NCBI RefSeq assembly: GCF_001613045.1
Contig: NZ_BDBP01000015.1
Coordinates: 1 to 64,000, forward strand
DNA from: Nocardia lijiangensis NBRC 108240
GTDB lineage: Bacteria; Actinomycetota; Actinomycetes; Mycobacteriales; Mycobacteriaceae
Direction: 5' to 3'
Length of the DNA stretch: 64,000 bases
How positions within the stretch are numbered: the first letter of the stretch is position 1; each line of letters begins with the position of its first letter. Below are positions 8,385 through 19,642 of the stretch, piece after piece. The position numbers and the translations under genes are program-made. Below the pieces are notes generated by a model. It was given only the letters and a program-made list of their open reading frames with translations. It was not told the origin of the DNA and searched no databases.

Positions 8385-9521
8385 TCAGTTGCTTCCGGTC
8401 GACGCTGCGCCCAACTCCTCGGCGGTGGCGGAAAGCAGCTCCTCCCAAGACTTCTCGAACTTGTCGACGCCCTCGCGCTCCAGTACGTCGAACACGTCGG
8501 CCAGATCGATGCCTGCCGCCGCGAGCTTGTCGAAGACCTCCTTGGCCTCCGCCGCGGTACCGCGGATGGTGTCGCCGCGGACCTCGCCGTGGTCGGCGAC
8601 CGCCTCGAGGGTCTTCTCCGGCAGCGTGTTCACGGTGTTCGGCGCGACCAGCTCGGTGACGTAGAGGGTGTCGGAGTACTCCGGGTTCTTCACGCCGGTC
8701 GACGCCCACAGCGGCCGCTGCCGGTTCGCGCCGCTCGAGGCCAGGTGCGCATAGGTGGAGGTGTGCTTACCGCCGTCGAACACGTCCTGGTATTCCGCGT
8801 AGGCCAGGCGCGCATTGGCCACACCGGCCTTGCCGCGCAGCGCCAGCGCCTCGTCGGTGCCGATCGCCTCGAGCCGCTTATCGATCTCGGTGTCCACCCG
8901 GGACACGAAGAACGAGGCGACGGAATGGATCTTGGCCAGGTCGTAGCCCGCGCCCTTGGCCTTGCGCAGACCGTCCAGGTAGGCGCCCATCACCGAGCGG
9001 TAGCGCGCCACCGAGAAGATCAGGGTGACGTTGACGCTGATGCCCTCGCCGATCACCGCGGTGATGGCGGGCAGGCCCGCCTCGGTCGCGGGGATCTTGA
9101 TGAACAGGTTGGGGCGGTCCACCGTCTTCCACAGGTCGATGGCCTGCGCGACGGTCTTCTCGGCGTCGAAGGCCAGGCGCGGGTCGACCTCGATGGAGAC
9201 CCGGCCGTCCACGCCGCCGGAGGACTCGTACACCCCGGCCAGCACGTCGCAGGCCGCGCGCACATCGTCGGTGGTGATGGTGCGGATCGCCGCGTCGGCG
9301 TCAGCGCCTTGCGCGGCAAGCGCTTTCACCTGCGCGTCGTAGGAGTGCCCCTGGCTGAGCGCGCCCTGGAAGATGGTCGGGTTGGTGGTGACGCCGACGA
9401 CGCTGCGGGTCGCGACCAGCTCGGCCAGGTTGCCGGACTGGATCCGGTCCCGCGAGAGGTCGTCGAGCCACACCGAGACGCCCGCCGCGGAGAGCGCGGC
9501 GAGGTTTTCGTTCTGTGTCAT
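8385..9521 (-). CDS. tal: Transaldolase
   Basis: 378-residue transaldolase of the long actinobacterial class, moving dihydroxyacetone units between sugar phosphates in the non-oxidative pentose phosphate path. The barrel motif [15 protein letters not shown] lies at about 41-55 and the Schiff-base lysine is in NLFIKIPAT (Lys142). The [10 protein letters not shown] segment is also typical. It lies 6 bp downstream of tkt and 4 bp upstream of zwf. Confidence 0.96.
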   Translation of the reverse strand: MTQNENLAALSAAGVSVWLDDLSRDRIQSGNLAELVATRSVVGVTTNPTIFQGALSQGHSYDAQVKALAAQGADADAAIRTITTDDVRAACDVLAGVYESSGGVDGRVSIEVDPRLAFDAEKTVAQAIDLWKTVDRPNLFIKIPATEAGLPAITAVIGEGISVNVTLIFSVARYRSVMGAYLDGLRKAKGAGYDLAKIHSVASFFVSRVDTEIDKRLEAIGTDEALALRGKAGVANARLAYAEYQDVFDGGKHTSTYAHLASSGANRQRPLWASTGVKNPEYSDTLYVTELVAPNTVNTLPEKTLEAVADHGEVRGDTIRGTAAEAKEVFDKLAAAGIDLADVFDVLEREGVDKFEKSWEELLSATAEELGAASTGSN

Positions 9522-9527
9522 GAGGTG

Positions 9528-11669
<2,142 letters not shown>

Positions 11670-12079
11670 GACCGAGGTTCTCCTGACATTGGTCTCGTCG
11701 ACGGCGGTGTTTGCTAACGGCGGTGGGAACGCACGGCAGCTGTGGCATGCATACCGGTTGTGTATCCAACCACCCTAGATGTGCCCGCTGAGCGGCACGC
11801 CGGGAACCCGCCCAATGGGTGCCGCCGGACGAAGTCCGTGGCGGGTGACGCGCGTCTCCGTGGGCCTCGAACGGCGCTCGGCGGGCTCGCGCTGGGCGGG
11901 GCTAGCGGCGGACCGATGTCGGCGGGGGTCTACCATCCTTTGTAGTAGTAGCCGCGCCGCATTCGGCTGTAGGGGCGCCGAGGCGGACGGACGTCCGGCT
12001 CTCGCGCATCCGTGACCGCGGAATGAGCGAGCTGCTCGTTCCATTGCCGGATGCGATGCACAGCGTGCGAGGAGAGACA
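11670..12079. other. Divergent tkt/ctaB intergenic region with repeat copy
   Basis: 410 bp between divergent tkt and ctaB, without a supported gene. Promoters for both genes must lie here. Positions 11813-11853 carry a degenerate third copy of the repeat found upstream of mptB (AATGGG, then GCCGCC, then GGACGAAGTCCGT). In one + frame it reads MGAAGRSPW and in the opposite frame GLRPAAP, matching the other copies. The rest is featureless GC-rich DNA. Confidence 0.55.
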
Positions 12080-13072
12080 GTGCGGATTGGGCAACAGCCG
12101 GGTGGCAATGGCGCACACGGCTCCTCCGCGACGGTGCTTGCCGACCGTTTCACTGGTCCTGGCCTGCCGTCCCGGCTGATGCGACGGGTGCTCGCCTACA
12201 TCGCGCTGACCAAGCCGCGCGTCATCGAGTTGCTGCTCGTCGCCACCATTCCGACCATGCTGCTCGCCGACCGCGGCAGCGACGTGGACATGCCGCTGAT
12301 CCTGGCCACCCTGTTCGGCGGCTGGATGGGCGCCGCGAGCGCCAACACGCTCAACTGCGTGGCCGACGCGGATATCGACAAGGTGATGAAGCGCACCGCC
12401 AAGCGCCCGCTGGCGCGCGAGGCGGTGCCGACACGCAACGCGTTCGTCTTCGGCGTCGCGCTCGGCATCGGGTCCTTCGCGTGGCTGTGGTGGCAGGCGA
12501 ACCTGCTGAGCGGTGTGCTCGTCGTCGCGACCATCCTGTTCTACGTCTTCGTCTACACCCTCGGCCTGAAGCGGCGCACCTCGCAGAACGTGGTCTGGGG
12601 CGGCGCGGCGGGCTGCATGCCCGCGCTGGTCGGCTGGTCGGCGGTCACCGGCGGCATCGGCTGGCCCGCGGTCGCGCTGTTCGGCGTCATCTTCTTCTGG
12701 ACGCCGCCGCACACCTGGGCGCTGGCCATGCGCTACAAGGAGGACTACCGCGCGGCGGGCGTGCCGATGCTGCCGGTCGTCGCGACCGAGCGCACGGTGA
12801 CCAAGCAGATCGTCGTCTACACCTGGCTCACCGTGCTCACCACACTGGCCCTGGTGCCCGCGACCGGCGTGCTCTACGCCGCGGTGGCGCTGGTGGCGGG
12901 CGCCTGGTTCCTGCTGATGGCCCATCAGCTGTACGCGGGTGTGCGCCGCGGCGAATCGGTGAAGCCGCTGCGGCTGTTCCTGCAGTCGAACAACTACCTG
13001 GCGGTGGTGTTCTGCGGTCTGGCGGTGGACTCGGTCCTCGGCTGGGACACCGTCGGAAGCTTCTTCGGGTAA
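12080..13072 (+). CDS. ctaB: Protoheme IX farnesyltransferase (heme O synthase)
   Basis: 330-residue polytopic UbiA-family prenyltransferase that farnesylates protoheme to heme O for cytochrome c oxidase. The prenyl-diphosphate/Mg motif NCVADADID with [11 protein letters not shown] lies at about 92-111, the second [14 protein letters not shown] motif near 220-235, and eight or nine membrane helices are evident. I chose the GTG at 12080 because an AGGAGAG box sits just ahead of it. An upstream ATG at 12023 would add 19 non-conserved residues. It is divergent from tkt, and ctaA for the next heme step lies 6 kb away. Confidence 0.95.
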   Translation: MRIGQQPGGNGAHGSSATVLADRFTGPGLPSRLMRRVLAYIALTKPRVIELLLVATIPTMLLADRGSDVDMPLILATLFGGWMGAASANTLNCVADADIDKVMKRTAKRPLAREAVPTRNAFVFGVALGIGSFAWLWWQANLLSGVLVVATILFYVFVYTLGLKRRTSQNVVWGGAAGCMPALVGWSAVTGGIGWPAVALFGVIFFWTPPHTWALAMRYKEDYRAAGVPMLPVVATERTVTKQIVVYTWLTVLTTLALVPATGVLYAAVALVAGAWFLLMAHQLYAGVRRGESVKPLRLFLQSNNYLAVVFCGLAVDSVLGWDTVGSFFG

Positions 13073-13084
13073 TCCACGGATTCA

Positions 13085-13119
13085 CGAAGGCCGGCGCACC
13101 GCGGGTGCGCCGGCCTTCG
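13085..13119. terminator. Bidirectional terminator hairpin, ctaB / monooxygenase
   Basis: Two perfect 16-base arms (13085-13100 and 13104-13119, CGAAGGCCGGCGCACC and its complement) flank a 3-base GCG loop between the convergent ctaB and monooxygenase genes. The stem is very GC-rich with only weak T enrichment afterwards. Position and symmetry favour a terminator working for both strands. Confidence 0.85.
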
Positions 13120-13135
13120 TCGTCTCGCCCGCCGA

Positions 13136-14560
13136 TCAGTCGCGGCGGCCGAGGTATCCGTCCGGGCGGACGAGGACGCGCTCGCCCACGGCAGCGGCAT
13201 AGGCGGCGAAGGCGTGCCCGTCCACATCCACGACGTGTGGCTCGGTGGTCGTCGCGCCGGGTCGGAGCACGGCGTAGCTCCGCGCGCCCGGTTCGGTGGG
13301 CAGCGGACCGGTCGCGCCGAAGCAGAGCAGGGTCGCGTGCGGACCGCGGAACAGGTCGAACAGCCGGACCGCGCGTCCATCGGCGTCTTTCACCGGCGCG
13401 TCCGGCGCGCGATCGCCGACCGCGAGCGGCCCGTGGTCACCGGGCGCGCGGTAGCTGATGTCCAGCTGGCGGGTGTCCTCGCCGCGCACCATCGCGTCCT
13501 CGTCGCCCTCGACCAGCTTGTCCAGCAGCTCGGTGCTGAGACCGAGCACCCGCGCCGCGACCGCCCGCCGCTCGGATTCGTAGCTGTCGAGCAGGGTGTC
13601 GTCGCCGTCCAGCGCCGCCGCGAGCTTCCAGCCGAGGTTGTAGGCGTCCTGGATACCGGTGTTCATGCCCTGACCTCCGGTGGGCGGGTGCGCGTGCGCG
13701 GCGTCGCCCGCGAGGAAGACCCGGCCGTCGCGAAAGCGGCGGGCCAGCCGGATATTCGGCCGCCAGACAGTGACCCAGGCCAGGTCGGTGAGCGCGATGT
13801 CGGTGCGGCCACTGTGGCGATCGACGTAGTCCTGCAGGAGGCCGAGGCTCGGCTCGGCGTCTTGGGTCAGCGGCGCGGCGACCTGAAAGTGCTTGCCGCC
13901 GGGCAGCGGTGTGAGGGCGATGCCCTCCATTGGCCGATCGGCACCGGCGGCGAACCAGTAGCCGTACGTGTGGTCGAGGGCGTCGGCGCGGACGTCGCCG
14001 AGCAGCATGCGCATCGAGTCGTCGGTGCTGCCCTCGAACGGGATGCCCAGCGTCTTGCGCACCGTGCTGCGCCCGCCGTCCGCGCCGACCAGGTACGCCG
14101 CCCGCACGGTCTCCCGCACGCCGTCGCGGTCGAGGATCGCGGTGACGCCGGAGTCGTCCTGCTCGAACGACACCAGCGCGGTGCGCGTCTCCACCCGCAC
14201 CCCGAACTCGGCCAGCCGGTCGCGCAGGATCGCCTCGGTCCGGGACTGCCCGAGCGTCCACAGGTTGGGGCAGGGGACCGCGGGCGTCGGCGCGACCGGT
14301 TCGGCCATCCGGCGTTCTCCGACGAACTCGCCGCCCAGGTAGGCGCGCAGCACCGGCGTGGGCGCGCCCGCCGCGAGCACCGTGTCGAGCACGCCGAGGT
14401 CGTCGAACACCTCGAGCGTGCGCGGCTGGATTCCGTCGCCGCGTGACCCGGCGAAGAACTCGGGAGCCCGGTCGACGAGGCGTACCGGCACGCCCCGGCG
14501 GGCCAGGTCGATGGCGAGGGTGAGGCCGGTGGGTCCGGCGCCTGCGATGAGTACCTGCAC
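13136..14560 (-). CDS. FAD-dependent aromatic-ring monooxygenase
   Basis: 474-residue class A flavoprotein monooxygenase of the PheA/TfdB-like group. It has the FAD GAGPTG motif at 7-12, the DG motif (YLVGADGGRS, 156-165) and the GD motif FLAGDAAHAHPPTGGQGMNT (282-301), followed by a thioredoxin-like C-terminal region (about 370-474). Expected to hydroxylate an aromatic or polyketide substrate with NAD(P)H and O2; substrate unknown. Divergent from a TetR regulator with a clear palindrome between them, which suggests induction by its substrate or a toxic phenolic. It interrupts the ctaB-qor neighbourhood, so is probably a lineage-specific insertion. Confidence 0.88.
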   Translation of the reverse strand: MQVLIAGAGPTGLTLAIDLARRGVPVRLVDRAPEFFAGSRGDGIQPRTLEVFDDLGVLDTVLAAGAPTPVLRAYLGGEFVGERRMAEPVAPTPAVPCPNLWTLGQSRTEAILRDRLAEFGVRVETRTALVSFEQDDSGVTAILDRDGVRETVRAAYLVGADGGRSTVRKTLGIPFEGSTDDSMRMLLGDVRADALDHTYGYWFAAGADRPMEGIALTPLPGGKHFQVAAPLTQDAEPSLGLLQDYVDRHSGRTDIALTDLAWVTVWRPNIRLARRFRDGRVFLAGDAAHAHPPTGGQGMNTGIQDAYNLGWKLAAALDGDDTLLDSYESERRAVAARVLGLSTELLDKLVEGDEDAMVRGEDTRQLDISYRAPGDHGPLAVGDRAPDAPVKDADGRAVRLFDLFRGPHATLLCFGATGPLPTEPGARSYAVLRPGATTTEPHVVDVDGHAFAAYAAAVGERVLVRPDGYLGRRD

Positions 14561-14590
14561 GATGTCTCCGAACTGAATATTGATTCACTG

Positions 14591-14613
14591 AACTTCGATT
14601 CAGTATCGAAGTT
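14591..14613. promoter_or_regulatory. TetR operator palindrome
   Basis: AACTTCGAT and ATCGAAGTT form perfect 9-base arms around TCAGT. The site lies 31 bp before the monooxygenase start and 31 bp before the TetR start, so a bound repressor could control both genes. It is noticeably AT-richer than its surroundings, as expected for a divergent promoter. Confidence 0.8.
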
Positions 14614-14644
14614 GATACGTTGTGCTGTCAAGGAGGTGGCGCGG

Positions 14645-15247
14645 GTGGTGACGAACCGCAAGGAGAGGTCGGCCGAGACGGAGCAGGCGTTGAAGGACGC
14701 CGCACTGCGCGTTTTCGCCGAGCGCGGCTATCTGAACACCAAGATCACCGACATCACCGCGGCGGCCGGACGCGCGGCGGGCTCCTTCTACAACCACTTC
14801 GCGAGCAAAGAGGAGCTGCTCACGGCGCTGCTGCGCGATATGGCCGACGCGGGTGACGTCCGCGCCGAAGGGGAAGGCCACGAACCGGATTTCAGCAATC
14901 CCGACGCGGTCAGATACCACGTCGAGGGCTACTGGCATTTCGCGCGCGAGCACGTCGCGGTGCTGCGAGCGGTCGATCAAGCGGCGTTGGTCAACGCCGA
15001 ATTCGCCCGTCGCGTGGGGCAATTCGCGAGGGATCAGCGCGCCGACATCGCCGACCACGTCGACGGTTTCGCCGCGGCGGGACTACGGCTGCCCAGCACG
15101 GCCGACGCCAGCCTCGCCATGATGTTCCTGCTCACCCAGTCGCTGCTGAGCGCTGTCGAGGACGGCACCGTCGACCTGGACGACGATCAGGCCGTGGACG
15201 GGCTGACCCGCTTCATCTATCGCGGGCTCACCGGCCGCGACTACTGA
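14645..15247 (+). CDS. TetR-family transcriptional regulator
   Basis: 200-residue repressor. The HTH is at about 13-60 (ALRVFAERGYLNTKITDITAA then GSFYNHFASKEELL), followed by an all-helical ligand domain. The start is a GTG at 14645 with AAGGAGG seven bases upstream; GTG at 14648 is an alternative. An ATG further up at 14612 would put the ribosome site inside the gene. Likely controls itself and the divergent monooxygenase through the palindrome at 14591-14613. Confidence 0.9.
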   Translation: MVTNRKERSAETEQALKDAALRVFAERGYLNTKITDITAAAGRAAGSFYNHFASKEELLTALLRDMADAGDVRAEGEGHEPDFSNPDAVRYHVEGYWHFAREHVAVLRAVDQAALVNAEFARRVGQFARDQRADIADHVDGFAAAGLRLPSTADASLAMMFLLTQSLLSAVEDGTVDLDDDQAVDGLTRFIYRGLTGRDY

Positions 15248-15297
15248 CGGTCGGTCCGCGGGCCGAAGAGGCACAGGCTGCTGCCGGGGAACACCGA

Positions 15298-15332
15298 GCG
15301 GGGTGCCGCCAACGGGCCGGAGGACACCCCGC
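15298..15332. terminator. Weak hairpin between TetR gene and qor
   Basis: GCGGGGTG (15298-15305) pairs with CACCCCGC (15325-15332) around a 19-base loop in the convergent TetR/qor gap. There is no T-tract, so termination is only a positional inference. Confidence 0.35.
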
Positions 15333-15341
15333 GGGGAGGGC

Positions 15342-16307
15342 TCAGGGCAGCAGGACGATCGAGCCGGTGGTCTTGCGTCCCTCCAGATCGCGGTGTGCGC
15401 GTTCGGCTTCCGCGAGCGGGTAGGTGGCGCCGACGCGAATGCGCAGCGTCCCATTCGCCAGGGCGGCGAGGATATCGCCCGCGCGCCAGAGCAATTCGGC
15501 GCGGTCGCGGGTGAAGTGAACCAGCGACGGCCGGGTCAGGACCAGCGAACCGCCCGCATTGAGGCGCTGCGGGTCGAAGGGCGGGACCGGGCCGCTCGCC
15601 GCGCCGAACAGGGCCAGCGTGCCGCGGACGCGCAACGAGGCGAGGCTGGCGTCGAAGGTGGACTTGCCGACGCCGTCGTAGACCGCGGCCACGCCGACGC
15701 CGTCGGTCAGCTTGCGGACCTGGTCGGCGAGGTCGTCGCGGTAGCGAAGCACCTCGGCCGCGCCCGCCTCGCGGGAGAGCGCTTCCTTCTCGTCGGAGGA
15801 CACCGTCGTGATGACGCGCACGCCACGCGCCGCGGCGAGCTGGGTCAGGATCAGGCCGACACCGCCCGCACCCGCGTGCACGAGCACCGTCTCGCCCGGT
15901 TCCGGCCGGTAGATCGACTCGATCAGATAGTGCGCCGTCATGCCCTGCAGCAGCGCCGAGGCGGCGACCGGCGGGTCGACGCCGTCCGGCACCGGGATCG
16001 CGACCGCCGCGGGGACCGCGACCTGCTCGGCGTAGCTACCCGGCGCGGCCGCCCACGCGACCCGATCGCCCACCGCGAAGCCGGTGACACCGGAGCCGAC
16101 CTCGGCGACCACGCCGGTGCCCTCGGATCCGGGCACGTAGGGCACCGGCTGCGGGTACGTTCCGGTCCGGATGTAGGTATCGATGTAGTTGATGCCGATC
16201 GCCTCGGTGGTCACCAGCAGCTGATCCGGTCCGATGCCCGGCTCTTCCACCTCGGTGTACCGCAGGACCTCGGGACCGCCGTGCTCGGAAACCTGAATGG
16301 CGCGCAT
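15342..16307 (-). CDS. qor: NADPH:quinone reductase, zinc-less MDR family
   Basis: 321-residue medium-chain reductase of the quinone oxidoreductase group. The N-terminal catalytic domain has GINYIDTYIRTGTYP (38-52), and the Rossmann domain begins VLVHAGAGGVGL (141-152), the family's NADPH loop. The structural-zinc cysteines of alcohol dehydrogenases are absent. Expected to reduce quinones or enals with NADPH. In mycobacteria qor sits at the matching place after ctaB, supporting orthology. The start at 16307 is 62 bp from the divergent gene at 16370. Confidence 0.9.
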   Translation of the reverse strand: MRAIQVSEHGGPEVLRYTEVEEPGIGPDQLLVTTEAIGINYIDTYIRTGTYPQPVPYVPGSEGTGVVAEVGSGVTGFAVGDRVAWAAAPGSYAEQVAVPAAVAIPVPDGVDPPVAASALLQGMTAHYLIESIYRPEPGETVLVHAGAGGVGLILTQLAAARGVRVITTVSSDEKEALSREAGAAEVLRYRDDLADQVRKLTDGVGVAAVYDGVGKSTFDASLASLRVRGTLALFGAASGPVPPFDPQRLNAGGSLVLTRPSLVHFTRDRAELLWRAGDILAALANGTLRIRVGATYPLAEAERAHRDLEGRKTTGSIVLLP

Positions 16308-16369
16308 GAGATTCAGTTCTACACCCGCCGGGTCTGGACGGCGTCCTACCGGTCGGTAAACTCGCCTCC

Positions 16370-16723
16370 ATGAGCGTTGAGACCGCCGCCCCGGCCCCCG
16401 TGAAGGTGTCGAGTTCCCTCGTGGACTCGGTGAAGGGATTCATCGCCGAGCACGGCGGTACGGCCACCGCCGTTCTGCAGCCGATCGGCCGCATCGGCGT
16501 GCGCGTCACCCTGGTCGGCGCGGACGGCATCCTCGGCGACCGCGTGGTCGACGACCTGCCGACCGCCAAGCGGCTGGTTGAGGTGATCGACACCCTGACC
16601 GAGGCCGACGAGTGGGAGCGCGAGCTCACCTCCATCGTCACTCCGCGCAAGAGCCACTGGGCGCAGATGGCGGGCTGGGTGGCGCGTCAGACTCGCTTCC
16701 CCAAGGCGCGCAACGAGAAGTGA
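16370..16723 (+). CDS. Conserved actinobacterial hypothetical protein
   Basis: 117-residue soluble protein with alternating strands (TATAVLQPIGRIGVRVTLVGADG) followed by helices (PTAKRLVEVIDTLTEADEWERELTS) and a basic tail. No catalytic motif or signal is visible and I do not recognise a named domain. It is divergent from qor, and its stop lies 20 bp from the convergent universal stress protein gene. The compact fold and codon usage make it a real gene. Confidence 0.72.
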   Translation: MSVETAAPAPVKVSSSLVDSVKGFIAEHGGTATAVLQPIGRIGVRVTLVGADGILGDRVVDDLPTAKRLVEVIDTLTEADEWERELTSIVTPRKSHWAQMAGWVARQTRFPKARNEK

Positions 16724-16743
16724 TCCTCCCGGCCCGCCCGGCC

Positions 16744-17631
16744 TCAGGACTCGGCGCGGGCCACCAGCACCGGGCACGGCGCGTGGTGCAGCAGATTCTG
16801 GCTCGTCGAACCCAGCAGCAGGCCGGTGAACCGGTTGCGGCCATGGCTGCCCGTGACGATCATCTGAGCGTCCGCGCCGTGGTCGAGCAGCGCGCGCGTC
16901 GCCGGGCTCTGCAGTACCAGCTTCTCGACTTGGAGGTCCGGGAACTGGCTCGACCATCCGGCGAGCCGCTCGCTCAACAACTCTCGCTCCTGCTGCGCCA
17001 AGACTTCCCACGCATCGGGCACCGGCGTCCACTGCAGCAGATCGGGATCGTTCCAAGCGTGTAGCGCGATGACGCGCACGCCGAGCCGTGCGGCCATGTC
17101 GAATGCGCGACCGACCGCGACGTTGCTGGCGGGACTACCGTCGACGCCGACCAGGATCGGGCGGTCGTCGGGCAGCGGATTGTCGACGTCGCCGCGCCAC
17201 ACCACCACGGGGCACTGCGCTTTGTTCGCGACCCGCAGCGCCGTCGAACCGATCAGCAGGGTGGTGATCCGGTCGTCGGCGGTGGCGGCCACCACCAGCA
17301 GCAGCGCGGTCTCGCTTGCTTCGACGAGTTCGTTGCCCGGCACACCTTCCACCACCGTCTGGGTGATCTCCAGGTCGGGCTGGTCGGCGCGCACCGCGTC
17401 TATCGCGGCGCCGACGTGCTTCTTCGCCACGAAACGCAGCGTCGGCAGGATGTCCGCGTCGGCGACGATCGCGGCCGTGATCCGATAGTCGATGGTCGGC
17501 ACGATGCTGAGGACGACCAGCCGCACGCCCTCGCGCGCGGCGACAGCACCCGCCCAGCGCGCGGCGGCCAGCGCGGCGGGGCTGCCGTCGACGCCGACAA
17601 CGATGGACTGCTCATTGGCGAACCTGGTCAT
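16744..17631 (-). CDS. Universal stress protein with two UspA domains
   Basis: 295-residue tandem UspA protein. Domain 1 (about 8-148) starts IVVGVDGSPAA and domain 2 (about 158-295) starts ILVGVDGSPAS. Both end with the ATP-binding pattern G-x2-G-x9-G-S/T (GSTALRVANKAQCPVVV, and GSHGRNRFTGLLLGSTSQN in the second). Such proteins bind ATP and act in dormancy or stress adaptation. The ATG at 17631 is preceded by GGAGGGCAACGAG; longer upstream frames lack a site. Convergent with 16370 and divergent from 17801. Confidence 0.93.
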   Translation of the reverse strand: MTRFANEQSIVVGVDGSPAALAAARWAGAVAAREGVRLVVLSIVPTIDYRITAAIVADADILPTLRFVAKKHVGAAIDAVRADQPDLEITQTVVEGVPGNELVEASETALLLVVAATADDRITTLLIGSTALRVANKAQCPVVVWRGDVDNPLPDDRPILVGVDGSPASNVAVGRAFDMAARLGVRVIALHAWNDPDLLQWTPVPDAWEVLAQQERELLSERLAGWSSQFPDLQVEKLVLQSPATRALLDHGADAQMIVTGSHGRNRFTGLLLGSTSQNLLHHAPCPVLVARAES

Positions 17632-17800
17632 CTCGTTGCCCTCCGATGGTCTCGACGCTGTGTCTTTCCCGGCAGTCGTTGTCTCGGCTCCGTCTGTCTC
17701 CACTCTTCTCTTTCCATCGTGGCAGCCCGCGCCGAATCGCCGCTCGAGGCACGCGGCGCGGTTTTTGCCCCTCGTCTCGGTGCATCGGTAGTTTCGCGTC

Positions 17801-18550
17801 GTGAGTGACATGGACGAACTGGACATCAGTGAGCGGTACGAGGCCCAGATGTGGGCGCTGCACGACGATGTCTGGACCGCGTGGGGGCGACTCGATCCGG
17901 AAGTGTCGGCCCCGCGCTACCAATCGAGATTCTTTCCGGCCGAGATCTGGGCGAACATGGGCGTCAACGAGCCGGAGCCGCCCAGCATCGATCACCCCAG
18001 CTACCGGGTGGTGCGCAGGCAGTACGGGCTGGTGGTGACCAGCCTGGGCCTGTCGTTTCCCACCACCTGGTCCGATGCGGAGCCGACCAACGGCATCGAG
18101 GTCGAGGTCTACGCGGCCGCCACCGGCATCCCGGCGGACGCGCCCTTCGCCGAGGTGATGGGGTCGTGGCTCGGGCAGGCGGTGACGGCCGTCGCGCAGA
18201 CGGCATCGCAGCACGGATTCCGTTTCACCAGGAACCTGGAACACTATGGGACGCTGTCGATTTCGCTTCCGGGACTGGACTTTCCCGCGGAAGCGGAGGG
18301 GAGCTACGTCGACGACGACGGGCTGGTGACCGTACTGCTCGGCCTGACCGGCGAGGGGTTCCCGAACACCCTCACCGGCCCGCTGTCGCCGATCCGCATG
18401 GTCAACATCAAGCTGCTCACGATCGCCGAGACCGCGTTCTGCGTCTCCGGTACCAGCGGTGTGACCGACGCGCGCACCGAGATCGCGAATAGGCTTGCAG
18501 CCCAGGGCGACCCACTCTGGTCGAGTCTGACGCGACCGTCGGTGGTCTGA
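17801..18550 (+). CDS. Hypothetical protein, possibly suppressor-of-fused-like
   Basis: 249-residue soluble protein. Segments such as VVTSLGLSFPTTW and NGIEVEVYAA followed by a hydrophobic helix recall the suppressor-of-fused (SUFU) fold found in bacterial immunity and effector-associated proteins, but the match is weak and made from memory. Starts at GTG 17801 (an ATG lies three codons later). It occupies the gap between the universal stress gene and ctaA and is not co-transcribed with either. Function unknown. Confidence 0.6.
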   Translation: MSDMDELDISERYEAQMWALHDDVWTAWGRLDPEVSAPRYQSRFFPAEIWANMGVNEPEPPSIDHPSYRVVRRQYGLVVTSLGLSFPTTWSDAEPTNGIEVEVYAAATGIPADAPFAEVMGSWLGQAVTAVAQTASQHGFRFTRNLEHYGTLSISLPGLDFPAEAEGSYVDDDGLVTVLLGLTGEGFPNTLTGPLSPIRMVNIKLLTIAETAFCVSGTSGVTDARTEIANRLAAQGDPLWSSLTRPSVV

Positions 18551-18558
18551 CGCACGCC

Positions 18559-18596
18559 GTTCGCGCGCGGCGCCGCCGCGGAACCCGCGCGCGAAC
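18559..18596. terminator. Bidirectional terminator before ctaA stop
   Basis: GTTCGCGCGCGG (18559-18570) pairs perfectly with CCGCGCGCGAAC (18585-18596) around a 14-base GC loop. It fills the 46-bp gap between two convergent genes and abuts the ctaA stop codon. Confidence 0.75.
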
Positions 18597-19571
18597 TCAG
18601 GCGGACCGGACCACCGGATCGGGCGCGACGGCGGGCACCGGTTCGCGGGTCCGCAGCGCGGCCCACAGGGCGGCCGTCGCCGCGATGCACGCGGTGGCGC
18701 CGCCCACGTGGGTGACGACCAGCGCGGCGGGAACGTCGGTGAAGTACTGGACCACGCCGACCAGCGCCTGCGAGCACACCACGCCGAGCAGCACGAACAG
18801 TCGGATACGTACCGCGCGCGAGACGCCGACGGCGTAGAGCCCGAAACCGAGGCCGACCAGCAGCGCCAGGTAACCCACCAGCAGCTGCGAATGCAGGTGC
18901 ACCAGCGTCACGATCTCGATCTGCAACCGCGCGACCGGTCGTTCGATGCTCTTGTCGCCCGCGTGCGGTCCGGCGGCGGTGACCAGGGTGCCCGCGATCA
19001 GCACGCCGGCCAGCGCGACGCCGCTCAATCCGGTCAGCCAGCGCAGCGGCGCGGGCGCTTGGACGGTCTCGACGCCGTCGTCCGGCTCGCAGATCTTGGC
19101 GTAGAGCACCGTGGCCAGCCACACCATCAGCATCGAGGCCAGCAGGTGCACCGCCACGGTCCACCACAGCAGGCCGGTGCGGACGGTGATGCCGCCGATG
19201 ATCGCCTGCACCACGGTGCCGCCCGGCATCAGCCAGGCGTACAGCAGCACGTCGTTCCTGCGCCGCGCCCGCGTCACCGCGAGCACGATCAGTCCGGCGA
19301 ACAGGGAGACCACGAAGGTCAGCATCCGGTTGCCGAACTCGACGGCCTGGTGCAACACCGCCACCTCGGACACGCCGATCGGGGTGAAGCTGCCGGGGAA
19401 GCACTGCGGCCAGGTCGGGCAGCCGAGGCCCGAGGCGGTGACCCGGACGACCGAGCCGGTCACCGCGATGCCCGCCTGGGTGAGGATGACCGCGAGGGCG
19501 ATCAGCCGCTGCACCCGCAGCGAGGGAAGCGGGAGCTTGTCGACGAGTCGCAAGAATGCGCGATACAGCAC
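18597..19571 (-). CDS. ctaA: Heme A synthase (COX15/CtaA family)
   Basis: 324-residue membrane protein with eight predicted helices arranged as two four-helix halves. It oxidises the C8 methyl of heme O to heme A for aa3-type cytochrome oxidase. Family histidines are visible in VAVLHQAVEFGNR, VAVHLLAS, LVHLHSQ and VVTHVGG, and a CPTWPQC cysteine pair lies in the first extracytoplasmic loop, as in the Bacillus-type enzyme. The product of ctaB at 12 kb is its substrate. Confidence 0.93.
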   Translation of the reverse strand: MLYRAFLRLVDKLPLPSLRVQRLIALAVILTQAGIAVTGSVVRVTASGLGCPTWPQCFPGSFTPIGVSEVAVLHQAVEFGNRMLTFVVSLFAGLIVLAVTRARRRNDVLLYAWLMPGGTVVQAIIGGITVRTGLLWWTVAVHLLASMLMVWLATVLYAKICEPDDGVETVQAPAPLRWLTGLSGVALAGVLIAGTLVTAAGPHAGDKSIERPVARLQIEIVTLVHLHSQLLVGYLALLVGLGFGLYAVGVSRAVRIRLFVLLGVVCSQALVGVVQYFTDVPAALVVTHVGGATACIAATAALWAALRTREPVPAVAPDPVVRSA

Positions 19572-19642
19572 GCAACGATGGTAGCGACCGGCGATCGGGC
19601 CGCCGCACCCGGTCTACTACATACCGTCGTTTGTATCGACGC

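Noticed and set aside
11670..12079. Small peptide gene upstream of tkt
   Set aside because: Frames here are short, Arg/Ser-rich and lack ribosome sites. The only signal is the repeat copy at 11813-11853.
13136..14560. Rifampicin monooxygenase (Rox) identity for the flavin monooxygenase
   Set aside because: Length is similar, but its N-terminus (MQVLIAGAGPTGLTLAIDL) and overall pattern are those of the general PheA/TfdB group, and nothing seen supports rifampicin specificity.
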